A stretch of 5,583 nt of DNA from Candidatus Roizmanbacteria bacterium (GTDB taxonomy: Bacteria > Patescibacteriota > Microgenomatia > UBA1406 > GWC2-37-13), in the NCBI GenBank assembly GCA_013334845.1, contig JAAXWV010000023.1, forward strand, positions 6,355 to 11,937, given 5' to 3'. A model generated the notes under the pieces. That model worked only from the letters and a program-made list of their open reading frames with translations. It was not told the origin of the DNA and did not search any database. This document shows positions 1 to 5,225 of this stretch, in pieces. The position numbers were made by a program, and so were the translations under genes. Each line of letters opens with the position of its first letter. Position 1 is the stretch's first letter.

Positions 1-14
1 TGCTCTTCCGATCT
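1..14. other. Illumina adapter remnant at contig end
   Basis: The first 14 bases, TGCTCTTCCGATCT, are identical to the 3' end of the Illumina TruSeq read-2 adapter; the read-1 adapter shares only the last 13. They are almost certainly library sequence left in the assembly, not genomic DNA. The genome therefore starts at about base 15, and anything further upstream of the first gene (a -35 element, a neighbouring gene) is lost. Confidence 0.9.
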
Positions 15-28
15 GCCATTATTACATG

Positions 29-53
29 ATTATACCTTATAGTATAATATAAT
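29..53 (+). promoter_or_regulatory. Promoter of the methyltransferase gene, probably leaderless
   Basis: Two overlapping perfect -10 hexamers TATAAT lie at 43-48 and 48-53. The second ends 6 bases before the ATG at 60, so transcription would start at or next to the start codon and give a leaderless mRNA. This agrees with the absence of a Shine-Dalgarno sequence upstream of the gene. No good -35 box is visible; TTATTA at 19-24 is the best candidate for the first hexamer (18-base spacer). Perfect 7-base inverted arms, ATTATAC (29-35) and GTATAAT (42-48), overlap the -10 region and could be an operator, though AT-rich DNA makes such pairs easily by chance. Confidence 0.5.
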
Positions 54-59
54 CAACCT

Positions 60-794
60 ATGACCGAATTACAGAAGCCAGATCTAAGACTATTGGACAG
101 AGGATTTAAATTATATCAAGAGTCCCTAAGTTTTGATTTGAAAGAGATACCTAATGGAAAAACTATTTTAAATTCTGGAAGTGGCACATTCCAAAGATTT
201 GAGAGAGAGTTAAAACTTCTCAGACCTGACATAACTATAATTTCGCTTGATTTGAGTTATGCCACGAAGAAGGTCGAGCACATAAGCTATGCTCGAGTAC
301 CACTACCAGAGGACTTACATACAATTCTTAATGACGACGAAAGGCAACGGTTCAAAACTGCTTATGAAAAAGGAATTTGTTATCCAAAATTTATTGATAC
401 GATAAGACGGAAGTATCCATTCGGGAATGTAGTTGCATCACATGCTCTAAATTTGCCTTTTGCAGATAATTCTTTCTGGAATGTATTTGATCTTTATGGT
501 CCTGCTTATTACTTTCAGGAAAATGAAGCAAAATGCGCTACAAGCTATCTTAGAGAATTAGCTAGAGTGATGGAACTAGGTGGATCTGCATATATTGCTC
601 CTACAACGTTTGGAAATAATAATAGTATCAACTATGTTCTAAAATTAAAAAAATCTCCAAAATTTGAGATTAACGCATCTGGTGATCGTATAAAAGAAAA
701 ACTCCAATTTTGCCAGGATATAATTAATTTTATTCCAGAGATATCAAGCATGCCATTCGTGATATCACTAAACAAAACTGATTCATTGTGGTAA
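60..794 (+). CDS. Class I SAM-dependent methyltransferase, substrate unknown
   Basis: The 244-residue product has the Rossmann-fold signature of class I S-adenosylmethionine methyltransferases. Motif I is a variant glycine loop after beta-1, ILNSGSGTF at residues 36-44. An acidic residue at the end of beta-2 (D64 in SLDLS) should bind the ribose hydroxyls. The stretch ASHALNLPFADNSFWNVF (126-143) matches the motif II/III region of UbiE-like enzymes (LPFADNSFD pattern), and ELARVMELGGSAYIAP (166-181) is the conserved helix and beta-5 region. There is no signal peptide or membrane segment, so it should be cytosolic. Nothing identifies the substrate. The ATG at 60 is the only sensible start and suits a leaderless transcript. 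The protein ends soon after what looks like beta-6 (PFVISLNKTD); the expected last strand seems to be encoded just downstream in another frame, so the gene may be frameshifted. The fold is fairly certain, the function is not. Confidence 0.8.
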   Translation: MTELQKPDLRLLDRGFKLYQESLSFDLKEIPNGKTILNSGSGTFQRFERELKLLRPDITIISLDLSYATKKVEHISYARVPLPEDLHTILNDDERQRFKTAYEKGICYPKFIDTIRRKYPFGNVVASHALNLPFADNSFWNVFDLYGPAYYFQENEAKCATSYLRELARVMELGGSAYIAPTTFGNNNSINYVLKLKKSPKFEINASGDRIKEKLQFCQDIINFIPEISSMPFVISLNKTDSLW

Positions 795-840
795 GCGATA
801 CTATTGCTTCATGTCGAAAAACTCATCCAGTTTGGGATGA
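784..840 (+). pseudogene. Out-of-frame C-terminal tail of the methyltransferase
   Basis: In the frame one base ahead of the methyltransferase, codons from about 784 to the TGA at 838-840 read HCGKRYYCFMSKNSSSLG. The part KRYYCFMSK resembles the last beta strand (beta-7) of class I methyltransferases, which the in-frame product lacks. Removing one base near 780-792, for example one G of the GG at 790-791, would join the frames and give a 259-residue protein. The cause could be an assembly or sequencing error, a real inactivating or C-terminus-trimming mutation, or, least likely, recoding. The resemblance was judged by eye over a short stretch. Confidence 0.35.
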
Positions 841-842
841 GT
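817..842 (-). terminator. Intrinsic-terminator-like hairpin facing the minus strand
   Basis: Perfect 8-base arms ACTCATCC (821-828) and GGATGAGT (835-842) enclose a 6-base loop. On the minus strand the stem is followed directly by a run of T (the complement of the AAAAA at 817-821), the classic rho-independent layout. On the plus strand no T run follows, so it is a poor terminator for the methyltransferase gene that it adjoins. I can name no minus-strand gene for it to serve. Confidence 0.5.
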
Positions 843-1010
843 AGAACTATTACATTAGGATTGGAATAGTGTTAAATTTTCTTTATCTCCGATTAATAGT
901 GATATAAGTTCTTATGTACGAGATGTGGTTAGGCAGATTACTCCTGACGTAGTTCTCCATAGGCGTAGAAATGTTTGCGGAGAGTATCCAGGATATTGAA
1001 CTTCGAGGGT

Positions 1011-1027
1011 TTACAATTAAATTGTTA
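1011..1027. repeat. AT-rich palindrome in the zur upstream region
   Basis: ACAATT-A-AATTGT at 1013-1025 is a perfect inverted repeat with 6-base arms around one central base. It extends to 17 bases with one mismatch. The size suits a dimeric regulator, but it lies about 115 bases upstream of zur and has a different sequence from the TTGCA palindromes at the zur promoter. In DNA this AT-rich, chance is a fair explanation. Confidence 0.3.
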
Positions 1028-1039
1028 AAAGTTAATGTG

Positions 1040-1058
1040 CTTAAAATATATTTTTAAG
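1040..1058. repeat. AT-rich inverted repeat CTTAAAA/TTTTAAG
   Basis: Perfect 7-base arms CTTAAAA (1040-1046) and TTTTAAG (1052-1058) flank TATAT. The transcribed hairpin would be weak because it has a single G-C pair, so a DNA-binding site or simple chance is more plausible than a terminator. It lies inside the last codons of the small 971-1057 open stretch. Confidence 0.3.
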
Positions 1059-1104
1059 GATAATTGGGAGACTCTTAGCTACGCTTAAGACGGCAGAAAA
1101 TGAT

Positions 1105-1126
1105 TTGCAATTGCAACTTAGTTGCA
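1105..1126. promoter_or_regulatory. Candidate Zur operator: overlapping TTGCA palindromes
   Basis: TTGCAATTGCAA (1105-1116) is a perfect 12-base palindrome. It overlaps a 15-base inverted repeat with arms TGCAAC (1112-1117) and GTTGCA (1121-1126) around TTA. The two sites cover the -35 box and most of the spacer of the only promoter in front of the operon, where a bound repressor would block RNA polymerase. Fur-family repressors often bind such 15-base dyads and often regulate themselves, so Zur is the natural candidate. The sequence is not the enterobacterial, Bacillus or actinobacterial Zur box as I know them. That Zur binds here is inference. Confidence 0.55.
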
Positions 1127-1133
1127 TTAAAAT
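1105..1133 (+). promoter_or_regulatory. Promoter of the zur-znuACB operon
   Basis: A -35-like TTGCAA (1105-1110, 4 of 6 matches to TTGACA) and a -10-like TAAAAT (1128-1133, 5 of 6 matches to TATAAT) are separated by exactly 17 bases. The -10 box ends 6 bases before the zur ATG at 1140, so the predicted start of transcription falls on or beside that A and the mRNA would be leaderless. This is the same -10 to ATG spacing as in the methyltransferase promoter at the left end of the window. Confidence 0.6.
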
Positions 1134-1139
1134 AAGAGC

Positions 1140-1580
1140 ATGAAGTATGAGGATATTATTATGCGGTTGGCAGGAAATAAACATCGGCTTACTCGGGTGA
1201 GAAAATGTATGGTTGAATTTTTCAGCTCTGTACAATCACCTATTTCTGTAGAGGAGATTCTTCAACATCTCGGTGAAATCTCCATATCTGCAAATAAGAC
1301 GACTGTATATCGGGAACTTGAATTTCTTTTAAGTCAGAACATTATCGAAGAAGTGTGTTTTCACGATATGAAGAAACGTTACGAGATAGCGAAGAAACAC
1401 CATCATCATTTGGTGTGTAAACGATGTTATCGTGTAGAGGAGGTTGAATGCAATAATTTTGAACGAGAACTGAGCGTAGTCTCTCGACGGCTTTCACAAA
1501 AGAATCATTTTGCGTATGTTGACCATTCTGTAGAGTTTTACGGAGTGTGTGATATCTGTTCTCAAAACACTATCGTATGA
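1140..1580 (+). CDS. zur: Fur-family metal-responsive repressor, probably Zur
   Basis: The 146-residue product has normal Fur-family length. The N-terminal winged helix (residues about 8-84) includes RLTRVRKCMVEFF (16-28) and the recognition helix NKTTVYRELEFL (52-63). The dimerisation domain has the regulatory metal region with H87-H90 and two CxxC pairs, C93/C96 and C137/C140, for structural zinc; H129 lies just before the second pair. It should be a cytosolic DNA-binding dimer that represses when metal is bound. Zinc specificity is inferred from co-transcription with a znuACB transporter, because sequence alone cannot exclude Fur or another metal. The start at 1140 suits the promoter geometry and aligns well with other family N-termini. 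A second ATG at 1161 (residue 8) has GAGGA at a proper distance and could be used too. The TGA stop overlaps the znuA start by 4 bases (ATGA). TTGCA palindromes at the promoter suggest autoregulation. Confidence 0.9.
   Translation: MKYEDIIMRLAGNKHRLTRVRKCMVEFFSSVQSPISVEEILQHLGEISISANKTTVYRELEFLLSQNIIEEVCFHDMKKRYEIAKKHHHHLVCKRCYRVEEVECNNFERELSVVSRRLSQKNHFAYVDHSVEFYGVCDICSQNTIV
1149..1153 (+). promoter_or_regulatory. Possible Shine-Dalgarno for an alternative zur start
   Basis: GAGGA lies 7 bases before the ATG at 1161 (zur codon 8), close to ideal spacing. If used, it gives a Zur 7 residues shorter with the DNA-binding domain intact. It is the only clear Shine-Dalgarno-like site next to a start in the plus-strand genes, but it could simply be the codons GAG GAT of the longer protein. 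Confidence 0.3.
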
Positions 1581-2467
1581 ATCGTATCATTCCCACTATA
1601 CTTGTTATCATTTTTGTTTTCACTGCTACGCTCTTTTTTATCAATCGCACCTCTACTTCAAACACTATCCAGATCTCTGCAACTTTTTACCCTTTAGCCT
1701 ACTTCGCTCAACAGATCGCCGGATCAAGGGCAGTTGTTATTAATCTTACTCCGAGTGGCGTCGAACCTCATGATTTTGAACCTACGCCACAGGACTTGGT
1801 AAAAATCAGCAAGTCACACCTCTTCCTTTTTAACGGGAATGGAATTGACGGTTGGGCAGAAAAAATAGCTCAGTCGCTTCCTGATAAAGTGAAATCTATT
1901 AATATCTCGCGCGAAGTAGCAAAATCACATTCAATAAATCCACAAGATCCGCATATTTGGCTTGATCCAGTACTCGCCAAGCAAGAGGTAGAAATTATTA
2001 CACAAGCACTCATTCATCAGGATCCTCAGCACAAAGAAGAGTATATCCGTAATGCAGATAGATTAAATGCTCGATTAACTAGTCTTGATGAAAAGTACAT
2101 AGAGGGTTTGAAGTCATGCAAACTAAATGAGATAATAGTAGCCCATGATGCATTTAATTATCTCGGCAAACGATATAGATTAAAGATGCAGGCTATTACC
2201 GGAATATCCCCTGATGAAGAGCCTTCTGCTACTAAACTGGCTGAGATTGCTTCGCATGTTCGAGATAATAAAGTTCCTTATATTTTTATCGAGACACTTT
2301 CCAATCCTCGTTTTTCAGAAACAATAGCCAAGGAAACTGGCGCGAAAGTGCTCGAGCTGAATCCTGTTGAGGGCCTGACGACTAATGAAGTTCAAGACGG
2401 TATATCCTATTTTGAACTCATGAATACAAATTTGAAAAACTTACGAATTGCCCTACAATGTGAATAA
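1577..2467 (+). CDS. znuA: Zinc ABC transporter, substrate-binding protein ZnuA
   Basis: This is a cluster A-I (ZnuA/TroA/PsaA) metal-binding protein of 296 residues, which captures Zn2+ outside the membrane and delivers it to ZnuB. The four expected ligands are visible: H65 (VEPHDFEPTP), H126 (DPHIWLDP), H190 (VAHDAFNYLG) and E265 (LNPVEGLT). A third histidine where Mn-type proteins such as PsaA have glutamate, and glutamate in the fourth place as in AdcA proteins, both favour zinc. The His-rich loop of E. coli ZnuA is absent. Residues 4-21 form a hydrophobic N-terminal segment, but no lipobox cysteine follows (the only Cys are C181 and C295) and no clear signal-peptidase site is seen. It may stay anchored by an uncleaved helix. 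The ATG overlaps the zur stop, no Shine-Dalgarno is visible, and the TAA overlaps the znuC start by one base, so translation is probably coupled. Confidence 0.93.
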   Translation: MNRIIPTILVIIFVFTATLFFINRTSTSNTIQISATFYPLAYFAQQIAGSRAVVINLTPSGVEPHDFEPTPQDLVKISKSHLFLFNGNGIDGWAEKIAQSLPDKVKSINISREVAKSHSINPQDPHIWLDPVLAKQEVEIITQALIHQDPQHKEEYIRNADRLNARLTSLDEKYIEGLKSCKLNEIIVAHDAFNYLGKRYRLKMQAITGISPDEEPSATKLAEIASHVRDNKVPYIFIETLSNPRFSETIAKETGAKVLELNPVEGLTTNEVQDGISYFELMNTNLKNLRIALQCE

Positions 2468-3216
2468 TGGACACTCCGATAATTCAGGTAAAAAATCTCT
2501 ACTTTTCTATCGAGGGGCATCCTATTCTTGAGGACATAAATTTTTCTATTAGTAAAGGTGAATATGTGGGAATCGTAGGGCCGAACGGCGGAGGAAAAAC
2601 AACTCTTGTGAGTATTCTTGTCGGTCTTTACGCCCCATTTAAAGGAGAAGTTGAGTTCTTTGGTACGCCTCTTCAGCAATTTAGGGAAAAAAGTAAGATA
2701 GGATTTGTCTCTCAACGGGCAGCCTCTACTGAGTTTAGTTTCCCTGTGACAGTAGGGGAGGTAGTAAAATGCGGACGGATCGCTCATGCAGGAATCCTCA
2801 AACGACTTAGGAATAAAGATACAGAATTGGCACGCAGTATGCTACAAAAAGTAGGGTTAGAGAGTCTTTTCGATTCGCCGTTCGCACAGCTTTCCGGCGG
2901 ACAGAAGCAGCGAGTATACATTGCACGAGCGTTGGCCTCTGAGCCGGAGATTTTGATTCTTGATGAGCCAACTGTAGGAGTAGACGCAGTTTCACAGGAA
3001 CAGTTTTATCGTCTTATTCAAACGCTAAATGAGGAAATGAAAATGACAATAGTGTTTATCACTCATGAATTGGAGGCGATAGCACGCGAGGCTGATACAG
3101 TACTTTGTTTGAATAGAAATCTGGTTTGTCATACAGAGGCAAAAAATATCCTGAATGAGGAAAATCGCGAGTTAGCCTACGGGAAAATGTTAAAACCATT
3201 ACATCACCACCACTAA
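2467..3216 (+). CDS. znuC: Zinc ABC transporter, ATP-binding protein ZnuC
   Basis: This complete 249-residue ABC ATPase powers zinc import through ZnuB from the cytoplasmic face. In order it shows Walker A GPNGGGKT (38-45), Q-loop glutamine Q83, the ABC signature LSGGQ (142-146), Walker B ILILDE (162-167, catalytic E167) and the switch histidine H200 (FITHE). All key residues are present, so it should be active. GPNGGGKTTL is typical of the zinc/manganese (ZnuC/MntB/TroB) branch. The protein ends in four histidines (246-249), which could bind zinc on the cytosolic side. The start codon shares one base with the znuA stop (TAATG), and the stop shares one base with the znuB start in the same way. 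No Shine-Dalgarno is seen at either junction. Confidence 0.95.
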   Translation: MDTPIIQVKNLYFSIEGHPILEDINFSISKGEYVGIVGPNGGGKTTLVSILVGLYAPFKGEVEFFGTPLQQFREKSKIGFVSQRAASTEFSFPVTVGEVVKCGRIAHAGILKRLRNKDTELARSMLQKVGLESLFDSPFAQLSGGQKQRVYIARALASEPEILILDEPTVGVDAVSQEQFYRLIQTLNEEMKMTIVFITHELEAIAREADTVLCLNRNLVCHTEAKNILNEENRELAYGKMLKPLHHHH

Positions 3217-4040
3217 TGCTTTTACTAGAACCATTCCAATATGATTTTATGATTCGGGCGTTTTCTGCAGGCCTGATAATTGGAGTAATTGCACCTTTAG
3301 TAGGCATATTCCTTGTGGTACGACGGTATTCGCTCATGGCGGACACATTATCCCATATATCACTTCTGGGTGTTGCGATCGGAGTGATTTTCAAAGTGTT
3401 TCCCTATTTGAGTGCCATACTCCTTTCAACCATTGCCGCTGTGGGGATAGAGAAGCTTCGGACAACTCGGAAAATATTCGGTGAGTCAGTTTTATCGTTA
3501 TTTTTATCTGGAAGTTTGGCTCTAGCGATTGTTATCATCTCCTTGTTTCCAGGTACAAATATAAACATATATAGCTATCTATTCGGTAGCATTACTACTG
3601 TCACTCAAGAGGAAATAGTTGTTATTTTTGGTTTTGGAGTCACCATTGTTTTGGCTGTATTTATTTTTTTTAAAGAACTATTTTTTATCTCCTTTGATGA
3701 AGAGCTAGCGCGGGTAAATGGTTTGCCCGTTACTCTCCTCAATTTCGGATTAGTGATTCTGGCAGCTTTAACTGTATCAGTGGCAATGAGAGCAGTAGGT
3801 ATTTTATTAATCGGAGCCCTTATGGTGATACCAGTAGTAACCGCATTTCAATATGCGAGAAGTTTCACTCAAGCGGTTATAGTTTCGGTTTTTTTCTCCC
3901 TTATATCTGTAGTTATGGGGCTCTATTTGTCATACTACTATAATGTCGCCAGCGGCGGAATGATTGTGCTTATCGCCTTGGCAATATTCGTATTGAGTCT
4001 CATCCTCCCTCATCCGGTACATGTCGGACATAGAAAATAG
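3216..4040 (+). CDS. znuB: Zinc ABC transporter, permease ZnuB (ABC-3 family)
   Basis: The 274-residue, very hydrophobic product has about eight predicted membrane helices and works as a homodimeric Zn2+ channel with ZnuC and ZnuA. Landmarks of the ABC-3 family are LVVRRYSLMADTLSHISLLG (33-52), YLFGSITTV (121-129), FDEELARVNGLP (160-171, the cytoplasmic loop expected to contact the ATPase), VGILLIGALMVIP (194-206) and SGGMIVL (246-252). The length is normal and no truncation is seen. The C-terminal tail has spaced histidines (H266, H269, H272), which may bind metal. The ATG overlaps the znuC stop (TAATG). It is the last gene of the operon; no strong terminator follows, only a gap with a decayed repeat before the convergent mltG. 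Confidence 0.94.
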   Translation: MLLLEPFQYDFMIRAFSAGLIIGVIAPLVGIFLVVRRYSLMADTLSHISLLGVAIGVIFKVFPYLSAILLSTIAAVGIEKLRTTRKIFGESVLSLFLSGSLALAIVIISLFPGTNINIYSYLFGSITTVTQEEIVVIFGFGVTIVLAVFIFFKELFFISFDEELARVNGLPVTLLNFGLVILAALTVSVAMRAVGILLIGALMVIPVVTAFQYARSFTQAVIVSVFFSLISVVMGLYLSYYYNVASGGMIVLIALAIFVLSLILPHPVHVGHRK

Positions 4041-4067
4041 TACAGTGCAGTGAATTAAGAATTAATT

Positions 4068-4166
4068 GCCCGTTATCCTGAATGTATTTCAGGTTCTATT
4101 CCATCTGTTTATACCTTTTTATCAAGGCGATTACCACGCTTCATTGCATTACGCTCGCAATGACTC
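4068..4166. repeat. Decayed dispersed palindromic repeat in convergent gap
   Basis: Two familiar pieces of widespread bacterial dispersed repeats lie side by side. The first (4071-4098) has arms CCTGAA (4077-4082) and TTCAGG (4088-4093) and resembles the common TCATCCTGAACTTGTTTCAG type. The second (4127-4166) has arms TCATTGC (4141-4147) and GCAATGA (4157-4163). Read on the minus strand it starts GTCATTGCGAGCG and goes on through GAAGCGTGGTAATCGCC, close to the GTCATTGCGAGCG...GTGGCAATC element seen in many genomes. Both deviate from the forms I know, which suggests an old eroded copy. These elements do not code for protein. The hairpins could slow convergent transcription, but neither has a T run. 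Recognition is from memory of such repeats, not a search. Confidence 0.6.
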
Positions 4167-4259
4167 GTATATGTTTTGTAATTTGAGATTTTGAACAGTG
4201 GTATTTGGTTCTTTTTCCAGGGTGATGGAGGAGCGAGTTATCTTGAGGTCATATACTCT

Positions 4260-5222
4260 CTACCACTTCAGGTACTTTTTGATATTTGCATTGTGCTCTT
4301 CGAGGGTGCGGGCGTAGTAGGTTTTTCCTGAAGAATCAGAAAGATAATAGAAGTAAGGTGTGTTGATATCTGCGTTTATTATAGCTTGTATAGCGGTAAG
4401 ACCCGGGTTACATATGGGTCCGGGAGGAAGACCCTTATTTTTATATGTATTGTATGGAGAATTAATCGCGAGTTCGTCGACAGTAAGATTCTTTTTCCAC
4501 CAGCTCTGCGCAGCATCATCATATCCGATCGCATATTGGATTGTTGCGTCAAGCTGAAGTGGCCAATCAGCTTTGTATCGTTTAACGATTATATTTGCAA
4601 TCTGTTGTCTATCTGCGACTTTTGACTCCCTTTCGACGAGCGAGGCAAGAATTATTACTTCATTCGGAGTTATGCCAATAGTTGATGCCTTAGATTTCAT
4701 GTCTGCCGTAAACTTGGAATTCAACGTATTTCTCATTAAGTTGATTACAGTCTCTGCTGTTGCTTGTCGTGGGATAAGGTAAGTCTCGGGAAACAAATAA
4801 CCCTCTTGGGCTTTACGAGTAAATTCAATATCGGTAATTCCCAATTTTTGTGCCATTATGTTTGCAACTTCCTCCTTACGCAGGCCTTCTGGGATGGTAA
4901 CCCAAATGTCCAAAGTTCCGTGGGTGAGAGCTTCAGCGATTTCTGTGGCGCTCATAGAAGGAGAAAGACGGAAGTCGCCCGCCTGAATTTGCTTCTCGAG
5001 CTTTAGTTGCTTGACGATTAAGTAGAAAATAACACGATTTCTTATTAAACCATCCTGAGCAAGGTTTTTGATGATGTTGTTCAAGCCTTCTCCTGGTGCA
5101 ACAACGAAAATTTTTGTTTTAGCATCTTCCTTATTGACTGGCATTTTGCCTTCGGCATAAAAGAGATATGAACCGAACGCTGCAATAAAAAGGAATACCA
5201 TGAGAATAGTAACTTTTCTCAT
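4260..5222 (-). CDS. mltG: Endolytic transglycosylase MltG (YceG-like)
   Basis: MltG is a membrane-anchored lytic transglycosylase that cleaves nascent glycan strands and so limits their length during peptidoglycan synthesis. The 320-residue product has an N-terminal membrane helix (about 4-22), a LysM-like region (about 37-110, starting FVVAPGEGLNNI) and the catalytic YceG domain. The catalytic glutamate is E197 in ASLVERES, matching the E. coli LxASIVEKE motif. Other family landmarks are EGYLFPETY (140-148), LQLDATIQYAIG (222-233) and SPYNTYKNKGLPPGPICNPG (255-274). The length is near the usual 320-350, so the gene is complete. The ATG at 5222 begins 3 bases after the phosphorylase stop, so the two genes are almost certainly co-transcribed. 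Only a weak purine-rich stretch precedes the start. It implies a peptidoglycan wall. The stop faces the znu operon across a 219-base gap. Confidence 0.95.
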   Translation of the reverse strand: MRKVTILMVFLFIAAFGSYLFYAEGKMPVNKEDAKTKIFVVAPGEGLNNIIKNLAQDGLIRNRVIFYLIVKQLKLEKQIQAGDFRLSPSMSATEIAEALTHGTLDIWVTIPEGLRKEEVANIMAQKLGITDIEFTRKAQEGYLFPETYLIPRQATAETVINLMRNTLNSKFTADMKSKASTIGITPNEVIILASLVERESKVADRQQIANIIVKRYKADWPLQLDATIQYAIGYDDAAQSWWKKNLTVDELAINSPYNTYKNKGLPPGPICNPGLTAIQAIINADINTPYFYYLSDSSGKTYYARTLEEHNANIKKYLKW

Positions 5223-5225
5223 ACT

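Larger units (their letters stand above)
843..1104. other. Intergenic region with no convincing gene
   Basis: This is most of the gap between the methyltransferase and zur. Two short open stretches stand out on the plus strand. One (859-996, stop TGA at 997) reads like protein, including SSYVRDVVRQITPDVVLHRR, but has no ATG and follows a stop. The other (ATG 971, stop TAA 1055) would make 28 residues, including DIELRGFTIKLLKVN, and has no ribosome binding site. They overlap in different frames, as a frameshifted gene relic would. I cannot match either to a family. A weak bulged stem pairs 1073-1079 with 1083-1090. I see no tRNA, CRISPR or mobile-element ends. Confidence 0.5.

Noticed and set aside
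1025..1035. TTAA-AAG-TTAA as an AdcR-like zinc operator
   Set aside because: The AdcR site needs the TTAAC/GTTAA dyad, which is incomplete here. The regulator in this operon is Fur-family, not MarR-family.
1041..1235. 64-codon minus-strand open frame across the zur promoter and start
   Set aside because: It overlaps the well-supported zur gene and its promoter and has no family-like motif; it is best explained as a shadow.
2407..2787. 126-codon minus-strand open frame over the znuA/znuC junction
   Set aside because: It lies opposite clear ZnuA and ZnuC coding sequence with Walker A intact and shows no domain of its own.
3059..3394. 111-codon minus-strand open frame over the znuC/znuB junction
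   Set aside because: It is antisense to conserved ZnuC and ZnuB motifs and shows no recognisable features.
1577..4040. Manganese or iron transporter (MntABC/SitABC) instead of zinc
   Set aside because: H190 sits where Mn/Fe-type binding proteins have glutamate, and E265 matches the AdcA pattern; together these favour zinc.
4193..4216. GAAC...GTTC followed by TTTTT, a possible plus-strand terminator for the znu operon
   Set aside because: The stem has only four pairs and an 11-base loop, too weak for an intrinsic terminator. The T run alone is not informative in AT-rich DNA.
4041..4259. Possible CRISPR array or small RNA in the convergent gap
   Set aside because: The palindromes occur once each with no regular spacing or spacer-like units, and no promoter is visible. 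They fit dispersed-repeat fragments better.
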